A stretch of 64,000 nt of DNA, from NCBI GenBank assembly GCA_936450465.1, contig OW388289.1:75628593-75692592 (forward strand), given 5' to 3'. Made by a program: the position numbers and the translations under genes. The notes beneath the pieces were generated by a model. That model had not been told where the DNA came from. It was given only the letters and a program-made list of their open reading frames with translations, and ran no database searches. This document shows positions 1 to 13,400 of this stretch, in pieces (positions within the stretch are counted from its first letter, which is position 1; each line of letters opens with the position of its first letter). The DNA comes from Gibbula magus (taxonomy: Eukaryota; Mollusca; Gastropoda; Trochida; Trochidae).

Positions 1-520
1 TGAATGAACAAATGCGATTTCATGGCACGCTTAATTTTGTCATCTCCTAGCATCTTATCTGATGTCATTGCATAGGGACACATGATGGGTAGAACTGTTA
101 ATAATGTTTCTTATAACTTTCAATCTTTCAACAAAAATCATGTCAACTGGTTATGTTGTCAAAATCATAATAAATGTCCTTTCTTCTCAACATGTACAGA
201 ATAAACATTGCATTATTATTACCACATTTACCAAAATGAAATTTGCTACACTTAAACGCATTATAAAGGTTTGATAATTGCAACTGAATTTGGTAATACA
301 CAATTTAAGCATTTAAAATATTGATTTCTTTAGTTTAGTTTTGTTGTGTTGTTGGTAAGTGTTTGACAGTATACTAAGCAGTTTGAAGTTGAATATTGTG
401 CCACACAAACGTCAAATAGACAAATCTCAAATAGAAGCAGTGTTGATATCCAATAGTAGTAAATTAGGATTAACAGGATGGCAAAATGGTGACAGCACTA
501 GGATGGTATTAGTACAAATG

Positions 521-559
521 GCATTTGAGAAGTCACGCACGGTGTGACTTCTCAAATGC
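521..559. repeat. Perfect 16-bp inverted repeat (hairpin)
   Basis: The arms GCATTTGAGAAGTCAC and GTGACTTCTCAAATGC are exact reverse complements separated by about 7 bases. It could be the core of a small MITE or a chance cruciform. No flanking target duplication was recognised. Confidence 0.75.
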
Positions 560-1239
560 ACTTTCATGTTACATGTTTGTGATATATGGTTACAGATTGT
601 ACTTCATGCTTGTTCTTTTCAATGGAATCAACTACTTTTTCGCTTCCTTTGCTGACAAAGTTCATATTCAGGAGTTCAATGCCAGTTATTTTCATTATAT
701 TGAAGCCCTTGACGCATATATAATTGTGAACCTAATTTCAATCACAGCAACCAAAAAGCACAATCACTGAAGGCATGTACAGAACATGTACAGTCAGACG
801 ATCACGATCACTTCATCAACTATTTTTCACAAATTCTCTAAAAGTATTGAAGTAAACAACTAAAGACTTTGTCCAAATGATCACCTAACTTTAACAATTA
901 CGACTAAAATTTCCATTGCTTTTTTAATCAATTATTATATACATACTGGCTATATTTCTCTGTTTAACATAATGCTACCAAAGAAACTTGCCGAACACTT
1001 TCAAAATTTTTAACTTACCTTTATTAGAAAAAATATAGGGATACACTGATGCCTCCACATGCATGAACTATGCTTACATGGAAGTAATGATTTGTTTGTG
1101 TCGATGGATTTAGATATTTTCATCAACCGATGCACTAATGTCTGTAATGTCCTATCACTATCACTGCATCTCTCGCTGTACAAAATCACTATCACTGGAG
1201 CCCTGCAGTACAGGGTTCCAGGGGGTGTATTAGGGGCCA

Positions 1240-1378
1240 CAGAGTCACCAACTCTACAATTTTTAATCTCCATTGATCAAGGTACCGGTACCAATATATT
1301 TCTGCTCTCTAGAGAAGAAGTCAAAAAGGCGAATTGAGGAACAGACAGACGCCAAGCCATGCCATGCCATGCCATAGC
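1240..1378 (+). repeat. Solo end fragment of the 145-bp GGTCA repeat family
   Basis: The string runs gagtcaccaactctacaat, then a diverged form of the 'aatccccattggccaagg' segment, then agaagaagtcaaaaaggcga, a cagacag stretch and repeated gccat. This is the same order as the 3' end of the large array at 26.26-26.46 kb. It is diverged, so an old copy. Confidence 0.6.
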
Positions 1379-4300
1379 TCCTTTCAAGTCTGGTGTATGA
1401 AACGTTATCTTCACCTGAGTTTGAGGGATACTGTGTCATACATATTCTTTTCAAAATTCACTTTTTACTGGGTTTTTTCTAAAGGGGACTGGCAAAATGA
1501 GGAACCAATTCCATTATTCCACACTCTTATTTGATAAAAAGAGCACTCTTCATATAATCTGTGAATCAAGGTGTACATCCACTTAACAAAATAAAACAAC
1601 ACCTGGAAAATAAAACCACACACAAACAAAACACAAGGCCAAGTCTAACTGGCTCAAAGCTGTGACATAAAAACAAAAACAGATACCCACAGAAACCGAC
1701 GTGGTACCCAAAGCAAGTACAGGTACTGTGTGCCCTGTGCACCGCCACCAGACCCAGGCCGGTGAGAGAACCACTTGTGAACAGGCGTTCATCAGAGCTC
1801 AGAGCTGACTGCCATTTTACATTTCCATGGTTTTGAGGGAGGGACATTTTTCAATAGAATTAAAATACAGAATCATATAATTCCATGATGTATCGGTTTT
1901 GTGGGATATATATTGTACATACCGGATACTTTTAAAACAGTTGCAAATTTGCAAGCCTTCATTAGGTAATATAGGAAATATTCGCGGACCTGACCGTGCA
2001 GATTTATAAGAACCAAACCATTCCTGATACCTGTTTTACAGGATTTATACTTGATAACAGGTTTACAATTAACAAGATTTTAGATTCAAAGAAATTGTTA
2101 ACATAAGTATCCTTTTCTTGATAACTGATCACATAACACCAACATATGAAATAGAAAGCAAGGAATAGATCCCATAAACTCTTTAACTATGTTCTTAACT
2201 GCAAAATTTTTGATTTCAGGAAAATCCCACTAAAAGGCTAGTTTTCAAGTTTACTTCACACAGTGTCGATCAACATGGAAGTGTATTGGGCAGTCAACTG
2301 AATGATGAACACCTCTGTGCACCGACCAACCGACCATAGCTTGTTACTAATTACTTATTAACTTACCAACATCGTTAGTCAAAGACAAGGAAGGTGAAGA
2401 TGTCCATGCAGGGCGTGAGAAAACAACAGATAACAACAAGGTAGTCACATTAGTATACGCCTTGCAATTTTATACTCCGGATATATTTTAGTCACCATAT
2501 TCCGAATCCATTCTTATCTAAGGAAAACTCCAAGGTCAAAATGGGTGGTAATTTTCAGGAGTTGATGTCATATTTCTCTGAGCTAAAGATCCATCCAATG
2601 ACTTCATATTTCAAAAGAGTAGTGTTTGCTTACTTTATTGTTTCCTTTTAAAAAATCCTATAAATGTGGAAATGTTTGACGGGACATGATTCACATCTTC
2701 CTCAGAAAGTATAAATGCTTGAGTTAAATTATCAGTCAGCTGATCGTATTGTCTGTCTTGTGCTTTTCATATTTAAACAACAACTATATTAGCCATTTGA
2801 AAAAGGTGAATGTCATTTACTCTGGGTTAACACATAACTGTGAAGTATAAACTGGCCAAACGTTTGATGTTGCCTGAATGAACACATACATTGATATTTT
2901 ATGACTGCTTCCTTCACTTTTTCTTTTTTGCAGGATTCTGAATCCAAGATGTTTTCTATATGAGTTTTCTGTAAAACAGTATGCTTATGGTTTTGTATGA
3001 ATATTCTTGAATGTGGATGGATATGGTTTGCTATATGAAATCATTGGATGGTCCTGTCAACAGATAGCCGCAGTCACATTGACTGAATCAAATAATACAT
3101 TTATTTCAACTTATTCAACATTTCCCAAGAAATAAATGATCAAACCATGGTTTGGAAGTTTAGAATACATCCAAATGATTTTTCATATCTTGAAAATAAT
3201 GGTACAATTTGAAAATGTTTAATGACCCTTCTATAAATGTATATGAAATACAACACATTCTATTTCTACCACAAAAACATCACAGTTTATCACAGGGGAT
3301 CTACTGAACTCAAATACCATAATTAAACATAATCCTAAATCAACATACAAGTCATCACTGAAAATAATATCGACAAACTATGCAATAAAAGCAGCATCTA
3401 TATATATATATAACTCTGAAAATAAATTCATAAATTAAATGACAAGATTTCACAATTTCATTCAAAGGAAAGAAACAGAACAACAGATTGAAAAACAGTC
3501 AAGTATAGAAAAAGAGACAGACTTTCATGTTTTATAGATAACGACACCAATAGTACAAAGACTCAAAGAAATCCAGAGTAAAAACAAACCACATGATTCA
3601 CACCATTATTGAAAAGAAACTCGTATCTTTAAATTGATTCCCAAGATAGATCATTGCTAAGAAGAGCATTAGTTAATTTACATCAAAGTTTAATTAGGAA
3701 CCTGTTTATAACAATGATGCTATTGTTTGTTGTGATACAATTACACACAGGAGTGAGGGAAAAAGTTACAACACAGAAACAACCACAATACCAAGACAAA
3801 GGGGACTGTCGAGGGAACCATTCACAGAAAATATATCTTACAAGAAACCATCTAAACCTTATAATATTTTATGTTCAGGAGATTTAAGGCAGTAAGATGT
3901 ATCACCAAAATCCTAAATATACACATACGCAAAATACTAATGTTAATACTTAAAGTTGTTGTCACATAACAATGGAAAGGTGTAAATGTTTAAGAAATAT
4001 TCTAATCTGTAAATCTGTATTTTATGATTATGACATTTCTACCTAGGGTTATAAATGTTGACCATCTTCAAGCATTTACAACTAGGCTACATATGAATAT
4101 ATAATTCTGTTTATACTAAGACAATAAACATTAGTTCCAAGATATAAATTGCAAGCTCTAAATTTGGTTATAAGTCAGGCACTAAACCTGAGCTATAAAG
4201 AGTAATGTTTATATTTCTAAGAAATGAAGCTTCAATGAACAAGCCTTAGAAGATTCTAAAGGGTGAGTTATTGATGGAGATCAAAGGAAAGCTACAGCAA

Positions 4301-4404
4301 TCATGCAAAAGACAAGAGACATGCGTACTAGAGAGTGGAGACATGAGCCAACCGACAGCGCCAAACTCTCCGCCACCAGAGCCTCGGGAACCCATCCAGT
4401 TGAT

Positions 4405-4445
4405 TCAATAGCTAACCTCAATCATTTCACGTGCTTGTATAATGG
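4405..4445 (-). CDS. Minus-strand gene, terminal coding exon
   Basis: A long pyrimidine-rich tract ending actgtcacag precedes 4445. The frame reads A IIQAREMIEVSY and stops with TGA at 4407-4405. Joined to the micro-exon it makes a continuous basic helix ending in the short C-terminal peptide IEVSY. The assignment rests on phase, the strong acceptor and helix continuity. The exon is short, so an alternative end further downstream cannot be excluded. Confidence 0.6.
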
Positions 4446-7400
4446 CTGTGACAGTGTAGCAACAAAATGTAGCAGCAAAAGTGATGTTTCATATTCAGAA
4501 CTTTCTAACAGGTGAAAACTGTGGTAAGCAAGTGACGTGAGTGCTTTCTATTTCTTAAAACATGACACAACAAGTTGAGAGTATTTCTATCTCCTTGTAA
4601 ATTGGATCCAATCCAATCCAGCTTCCAATATCAGAAAAAATATATTTCATCCCTCATTTTTCAAATTTCTCTGTCTAAAAAAGAAAGATGTTTAAAGAAA
4701 ATTGGGATGTAAAAGGACACTAGATATACAGAGTTACCTCCCTTAGCTTGCAAGTAGGTCATTTTCCAATGATACAGCAGTACTTCCAATTTCTGCTGTT
4801 TTGTCTACAGTTACATTTCTCCAACTAAAGTTATAAGAGCTTGATCAACCGTCATGCTTAGATTGCCAGATATTATGCATTAAGCTTTTGTCTTGATCTT
4901 AATCCTAAGGTATCAAAGCAAAGGTCATGTGAAGTGTATGTATAGGAGGGGAAGTTTGATAACATATTCATCTATCAGAGGAACCCTTCTTATCTTGAGT
5001 CTCTTAACACACTGAATGAATACGTTGATTGTTGTATAAGGTGTTGTATGTTGCTTTCAGTGTCCAGTAAAGCTTCATTGAAATAAATACATGTACAATC
5101 AGTGCTTGCTCGGCAAAACCACAGCAGTCGATCCTCCTGATACAGAAGGGTAAAGCATAGTGCGGACGTGTTGAGGAAACACTGCTCTTTGGGGTACACT
5201 CAGGGATAGGTAGGGGTCGGGTTGTGTCAATAACAACATATAAGGTACCTAACACTTTAGAAATATGGCATCACTTTGTGGCATTAATCACTTGATATGA
5301 GGTAGACTTTTCAATGTTTGTTACATTCTTTTGCTTCCACTTTTATGCATGTAAATAAACTTGAGTTTTTAAATGTATTTTTTATGTTTTTACTAGTAAT
5401 TTATTTCAAATTTATTTTTTCAAAATCATTTACTACAGATTTACATATCCACCATCACCACCAAAAACCAAATTTCACAGGTTCAAGTTTTCCTCCACCA
5501 AACAAAAACTAATATGAAAACATTTTCAATCAAACTAATTGTAGGTGGCAAATTTTCATTATTGAGGGTTTTCAACTGACCATATCAGAACCTTAGTCCT
5601 GACATGGACCCAAAAAGTAAAGCAAATCCTCCAGACACTGCAGGATTCAATCACCAGACTTGGCACTCCGGTAACTGGCACACGCAGGTGTACAAACCAG
5701 ACTTTTACAATAAAGAGTTCTTATGATTATGAGAAGAGACCAATAGGTCAACATCCCACTCAATAATCATTACATGAGATACACTACGATGCCAGGATCA
5801 AAGGTATAACAGCCAACTGTCTGTCAGTGTAATCTTCATAGAGAAAGCATCGATGTGATGGTGGCACTGAAGAGACTGACTGGCCGGCAAGTGGTGGGCG
5901 TGTTTGTCACTGTGTTGTTGACTCACCTCTGTACGTAGGTGTGGATGCAGTACACAGTTTGTACAAACAACATCTAAATCAGGGTAATAAAAAATTGATT
6001 CCTTACATGATTCCTGCTCACCTTCTTTCGCTCGAGACCGACGCTTCTCAGCCTGGGAAACACAAATAAGTTGAAAATGAGATGCGTGACCTAACATCAC
6101 ATGCTAAACTGCAGATACGAATGGGAGGTCAGGAGGGTACGAAGCATCCCTTTTGAAAAATGCTGCATTTAAATTTGATGATGATTCAAACCCTATTTGT
6201 GACCCCTTCTTTCCAATATGAAACCCCGAACCCTTAGAAACTCTGCCTATGGTGCTGATTTCAGACTACCCACTGTAAGCTTGTTAAACCTTAGTTATAC
6301 TTGTTATAACATGTACAGTTAACTTTATATAGGTAATATTGCCATGTTGCAATCAGTGTTAACCAATGATGATGCACTTATGATGTAAAGGTCGCGTTAT
6401 GGGTATAACTTCAGAGCTAAACTTTATAAGATAAGAAATAGTCTATTATTTATGTTGTAGAAATAGTGTAAGGATACAATGGTTGTTATTTTCAATAATT
6501 AGCTTTATCTAATAATGCACTTATCACAAGGGTATTTTAACATATTGCACAAAGCTTGGAAAGTGTGAAGGTTAACAATTCCGAAGCTTGGCTCCAGTTA
6601 CCTGAGCACTTCTATTGACAGGCGGTTCACTGAGTTCGGGGATCTCCACGTACTGGTCTCGCCGCTGATACTGCTTCTGGAGGAGTCGGTCAGTCTCCTC
6701 GTCCGTGTCCGAGTCTGAAACACACAACGCAGCGGTCAACTTCCGTTATCAGGTTTAACTTATTCAGGAGCATTAATACATACTAATCCCATCAAAAGCA
6801 CCATACTACTTAGATTTTGAGATATGACAACCTACACTCAACTTTATTAATCTAACATTTAAGTTTAATACTTAAGTTTAAGTAATGAATAATGACAACA
6901 ATTTTTATGGATACACAACAGTTACTACTTTATTCTGTAGGAGGAAAGGTTTTGACAAAGATGGTGATGTTGTTATCTTGCCTCACACATAATATAGATG
7001 TTGCATATCCACAATAATTGTTGTATTCTTTAACAAGAACTTTAACTCTAACACACTTACTATAATGCCCTCCCACATGATTTTAAGATTCATTAAAGCC
7101 ATTTATTAACTTGTGTTTTAGAATAAAAAAATAAATAAAATATAGTTGATATTCTTAATTTTGCCCTCATGTGTTGCAAAATTCGAGAAATACAGGGATG
7201 TTAGCTTCAATCTGGTGTAATTATAAGTTTGCATTAACAAAGTTTGACTGTTAATCTTCTTATATTAAATCAGTACTGATTTGTAACGATTATTAGGTTA
7301 ACCATCTCTATAATCATTGAATACACCTACAATATTGTAAAAAACTGCCCAATCTCAAACAACCATAAGTACATAAAAATTCATCATGAAACAATTGTAT

Positions 7401-10400
7401 TGGAAAGATGCTTTCATTTGCATTTAGAGTGATACTCACACCAGCAGAACTTTAGTTTCAATGTATTTTATTGGCAAACCATATGTATATTGAAAATGTA
7501 ACTTAATGATTTTATTGAATAAAAATATCTATACAAATTAATGCGGCGAAGGTATTAGGATATCAAGAAAGAATTAGTTTGAAATTTCAAGAAAGAATCG
7601 CTTTGTAAACAAAGGATAATCATTGTATGCCAGATGTCTCAAAACCGTCTGTTAATGCAATAATGCAATAATCAAGAATTTTCTATTTTTCAAATTGCCA
7701 AGATAGAGAGAAAGAGGAAGTTGTTGAATATAAAAGTATATCTTGCAAAGAATGTATGCACTAAGTTCCAATAATGTAGGATGTCAAAATAGATTGATGC
7801 AGACACTGTATAGGTCATGCAACCTAGCCATTGTCCAAATGTTACAAATCTTTATTGTCTCTGGTGTAAGATAACCGATTGCATTTTCTCAATCAATGAA
7901 GCCAAGGCATCTACTGTACAACTTATATGGAAGAATTACCGATACATTTAATTGTCAGAAAGTTGAAACTTTATCTTCAGGGTTAATTTATTCGAAATCT
8001 TCACTTTAGATTTGTGCAAATATATTTTACTTTGAAAACTTAGTCTTTGACTTCAAGCTTTTGAAATACAATCGAAATGCAACTCAATAAAATGTCATTT
8101 TCATTCCTTCCAGTTACTTGTTCATGAATATATGATATATGATTTTAACTTATCCTTGTCAGGAACATTTAGGAATTATGTTCAATGAAACTTCATTTCC
8201 TAAAAGTTAGTTGGTTGCTAAAGAATAGATAGTAGAGTATTCAAGACAAGATATATCTCAAATCTATTTTCTAGAGATATGACGATTGTACTCTTAGAAA
8301 ATTTTGTTCATTTTGAGCCAAACATGTTTTAAAGGTATCATCAATATCAGTGTCTAGCAATGAAGTATTTTTAAAGTTGTCTTTAATATAATCATATTTA
8401 GAAGGATATTGTTACTCTTTACCTCTTTTTAAAACATATTACCTATATAGTCCTTAAAATGCCACCCTTACATGTTAGCAAAGGTCAAGGGCAAGGAGCC
8501 CCTCCCCAACTCTGACCCTTGACCTGTGAGCGTGTGCAGAGTGCAATGTGTGACTGACTGTATAAACTATACAAGGTTCCACTTATACCTCCATGGGGCT
8601 CTCTCACGTAGGCGTTTTTAGACGCCGGCTCGGTATCACTCCCTACTTCGTCCGCAGAAGAATACTGAGTTTCCGAATTATGCCTTTTTTCTGATTGGTG
8701 GAAAGAGCTCGAGTTGCAACTCATTCCAGTGTTGTGATTAGAATGCTGCCCGCCATTACTCCCAATGTTTCGGGTCATTGGACTGCCATGCTCTAACGAA
8801 TCATCTTTTTGGAGAAGAGCATATTTTTTGCCTTTGTTTCGGCGAGTGTAGCGTATGCCCTCTATTTCTTCATACTCATCATCAGACTCATAACCTACAA
8901 AGAACCATGCAAAAAACATTCAGCATGCAATGTTGCAGGCCACGAGACAACAGGATCCGGCTTCAATGCATTACTAGTCAGTGAACAGCACCAACAGTCT
9001 CTTTATTAACACCAAAAGTTGTGTCATTTTCACTTTCCGAAGCAAATATAGCATCAAAATCTGATTTTTTCAGCTCATTCCAAATTTGGTCAACTTTCTT
9101 TTTATTCCTCTTTACTTTCTAAAATCAAACATCAAAATTGGTCATTCAGATAATTGTTTTGTAATCCAAAATACTGATACTATTCTTTCCCTTTCAAAAT
9201 TTAGAAAGTTTAATCTTCAATATAATTTATGATCAAGACTGTTGATGCTGTTATCAAGTCAATGTTTGGCAAATCTACTTCTTAATACAACAAAGTCTAT
9301 TACAGATCTAGCAGCTGCTAAAGCTTCAGAGAATTTAACCTTTTTCAAATTACAGTTAAAAACATCATTTATGACAAAGTTGGTGAATGTTAATCATTCT
9401 CTGAAACTTTTCAAACATATCTAGCATTCTGCAAGTCAAATGTAATTATCCAATTTTCACTTGCAAATGAATCAAAGGAAAAACTCATGCTGTAATGATA
9501 CTGAAGGAAAAGAAATGTGAAACAAAAGTGATAACAGAATGTAAAAGGAATGTCATGAAAGAAGAAAATTCAATTAAAGCCAGAAATAAAAGATCTAAAT
9601 AACATAAGAGATGACCTTAGCATCATAAATAAATTAAATTGAAAAGGGGAAAAAATGTCTAAAGGAGAAACTGTAAACCCAAAATAATCTAATATTGTTT
9701 AAGGTAATTTAAAGATACAAACTTAACAAAAACAAATATATAAATTAAAATGTTTAATAAAACTAAAAAGAACTATGTAATCAATTATTTCATGCTAATC
9801 TATTTACCCTCTTGAATAAACAACATTTCACCAGCACAATCTCTATAATGCTATCACAGAAACTGATACCAACTTTACAATAAACCTTTATCACTAAAAT
9901 GTACATAAATCACATAAAAGAAATTACACAGTTACTCAAAATGATTTTCTAGCATCAAGATCTTTTATTCTATAATTTAATGTTTATCAATGTTTTGAAA
10001 GTTGACAAGAGACAAACAGAGAAACAATGTTAGCAACAACATGTAACAAGATATGAAGCAGAGCAAATGAAAGGCACGCATCTCTAATGGAAGAGAGATA
10101 GACAAGAACAGCAGAGAGTCAGTAACAGTAGCAACTCATTCCTTAGTCCTATTTTTTCACATGTCATCAAAAACATTTTCTAATAAATTTTGAAGATTGG
10201 CCAAGCTTTCAGTTATAAACCAAGGGCTTATCTTAATTGTTATGTTTTCCTATTTTGTTATCACATATCCTTAAACTAAAGGAACCTCAACTGTATCATA
10301 TAAATTCATTTGACCATTTCATTAAGACATTGTGGGTTCGAATCTCAACAGAAGTTTGGCATCTGCAGTAGGGTATGGTCTGGGTGCAATGTCACTAGAA

Positions 10401-13400
10401 ATTCAGTAAAGTACCACCCATGGTTAAGTATTTCCAGCCAAGGCCTGCAGGTGCCATCACAACACAACTACAAATTTTGTTGTGGTCTTTTATCCTGTAC
10501 TTGTATAAAAGTTGTCAGAACATGCCTAAAGTCTAACATAACTACAACATACCAATTTTGATTTAGTGAATTATTTCATAACTTCAACAATGTTCGTGTC
10601 AAGTTACAAACCTTGTCAAGTAAAGAAAGAATTTGTAGTCTAAGAAATTACCCAAACCTTTTCATTCGATGAAACAATTTCAGAACTATCATATGTTTCT
10701 GTTTAACCCTTAACATGCGGGCGACGGAATAATCCGGGAGGCTCATAGAGAAAAATGTTAGAACCCTTGGCGAGACCCGTACGTTGGACTTAGTGCATTT
10801 ACCGGGTCAGTAATAATTATATTTGCCCCCCAGGCGAAATGCGAGACGAAGTGTGTCCGTATATCGCCACATGAAAACTTGTTTACATACATCTCGCAGA
10901 TAGCCACGATAACGAGTCTGTGTGAATGTCCGGTCGAAATATCAAGTAAAATTCACACCAAATTGCGTGTGCATTGTTGACCCGTAACGCATTGATAATT
11001 AGCTTTACAAAAGGCCAATTTTGTCGGGCTTAGCCCCCGAAGCATTAATTCGCTTGAGGCTATTTTCACCCACGTGTTTGTATTGCCTCGGGTTTGCCTC
11101 GCCCGAGACTGCTATCTGCCTCGCATCTCGCGAGACGGGGGAAAAAATCGCTAACTCGCCTTACTCCCGCACTTCATATCATGTGAGCGAATAGTTTGTT
11201 TTCAAAAAAAAATACGGCAAAATAAAGGGGAAACAATGGACTACATTCCCATATAAATTAGAAAATCTCAAAAAAATAATAAAGACACAGCAAGCGCCGT
11301 GAAAAAGGTCATGTTTACACTTCATAAATTTTGAAACAATCGGCGATTTTCACAACTTCTAAAACATTTATCACGGCTAAAATACTGATTGCATTTTCAT
11401 AATTTTTATATCACAATAAACCGAAAAGAATAATCTTTTATTCTATATAAAATGCGCAGATTTATTCACAGAAATAAAGATACAATTTTACCTTTCTGAG
11501 AGGCATGTGAAACCAAACGGCACACAAACTAATCAACATATTTTCATCAGTTATGGTTCGAGGTTAGCGTTTATTTGAAAAGTCAAACAACATAACCATA
11601 TTTGGGTTGACATGTGCTTATTTGTCAACTGGTTCGAGATTATGATTTCTTGGAAAAGTGCGATGAACGACCGTTTGCAATGCCGCATACATGTTGTAAG
11701 TATTGACGATTTTATAGGTGGAAATAAAGACAAACTTTACATAGCTATAGAATTATAACCAAAGGTCGCATTCTAATAATTTTTATATCATTGTGAAGCT
11801 AGACATCTTGTCTTCAATTCCGTATATAAATGGAATTTTTTTCGTTTCGTATTTATGATGTTACGAGGCCCGAATTAAAGACAATCTTTCGAAAGTAATA
11901 GAATAAAAACGAAAAAACATAGAAAAGTCATTCAAAGTTTCGGGTGTGAATTAGCCATTTGTGTACGGGTGTCGCTACTTGAATTTGTATTGAACGCCCG
12001 TATATAGTCCTTATTCGCCATGTAGATGCGGTATATTTCGTAAAAACGGTACCGGAATCGCCGCCTGGAAATTCCGCCAGCAGAGCTCGTTAGTGAATAA
12101 GCTCAAACTACTGCTGCGAGCTGCGAGCCTGTAAATTCCGCCACAGGGGCTAAAAATGGTAAAATATATATACGCAACGTAAGGGTTAACTGACAAATAG
12201 AAACTCTCAACCTAAATCTCTTCAATCTGAGAAATCACAAGGGAATGATAAAAGGGTAATTTCAAACAGGCCCAGCTCCGAGTGAAGGACAAACGGACAG
12301 TGCCATGCTTCCAGAGATCCATACATGCACATTTACACGATGCACACCTGTCGGACACTGAGCATTGTATTCATCTTGTTCCTTTCCACATTACTACTTC
12401 TCTATTGATTTCAGCTACCCACAGAGAAACCTGCCACTAATTGATAAGCTGGAGTACCTCGCTCGCAAAGATATGGTGACTCATTGAAGAATAAGGATAT
12501 CTTTTCTCATTACTTTCTTGAGTTATGTGTCCAAACAATACAAATAGTCCTGAAGCAATTTGATGTAAAACATGTTTCTCAGATGATTTTGATGTGAAAT
12601 GTCTTCATATAATGTATACGACATTTCAAATCTCTTAAAATTGGTCTTCGGTCTTCTTTATCTTGTAAGAAAAATTCTACAAATAAAAATTTTAAATGTC
12701 AATTCATTTTTTTTTCAAGCAATTCCTTGAAAATAAAATGTTTAAACAAGTTAAATGTCAGGGGAAGAAAGGATGAAGATGAACATAATGCTCTCCTCAC
12801 AACTTGCTGTCATGCTCTCAAACAATCTGATGATGAAAAATAGTCTTTTCCTCCGAAAATAACCAAATAAAATAAATATATTTCAGTTTCGTCATCAGAT
12901 CTCAATTTTTGTAGTACAGCGAACAGCAGTTTGTTAATCAAAATCTCCTTTTCTCAAATTCAAAGGCTTTCTCATAAAGGAGCGACTAAAGATAAGTTAC
13001 CTTTATTGAGACAAAATCGAAAATTATGCAGTGTGATGATATCCGAGTAAAACAGTTTGCATTAGTTGTCTTTATTCCAGAATATTAGCACACCTGTGTC
13101 AGATACCTTGATTCTTTTAAGTTCAGTTGTCATGGCAACAGTCTTTATCGGCTTTGAGTATTAGTTAGCACATAGTACAGAGAGGGAACATATTACGACA
13201 TAGGACGTGAAACCAGTGTGTTTGAATTCAACCTTGGCATATCATTTTGAAAGTGTGGATATGTTGGGCAGGTCAGAGCGGACAAGTGGACACGTGAGTC
13301 GGATTGATTGAAGAGCTGAGGGGATGTTTGAGGGCATGTGGGGATGATGCAAGGGGAGAGGAGTGGGGAGGGGGAGATGGGCAAGGCAGGTCGTGTGATG

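Larger units (their letters stand above)
1..4404. other. 3' flank / probable 3' UTR side of the minus-strand gene
   Basis: AT-rich DNA with no convincing coding exon on either strand. The part next to 4404 is probably 3' UTR of the minus-strand gene. One possible minus-strand AATAAA lies at 3100-3105, but others exist and the true poly(A) site cannot be told from sequence. The stretch also contains a short perfect hairpin (521-559), a decayed end of the 145-bp repeat family (about 1240-1378) and a short TA run near 3400. Open frames here are short and lack splice context. Confidence 0.5.
4446..8588. other. Introns between the last four exons of the minus-strand gene
   Basis: The gaps 4446-6021, 6053-6601 and 6715-8588 are AT-rich. 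I see no second gene and no clear mobile element. The minus-strand frames around 5.0-5.25 kb and 5.8-6.1 kb are explained by chance and by the micro-exon respectively. Confidence 0.5.

Noticed and set aside
12413..12487. Plus-strand frame YPQRNLPLIDKLEYLARKD after a good acceptor-like site
   Set aside because: Only about 24 codons, no partner exon on the plus strand, and it lies inside an intron of the minus-strand gene.
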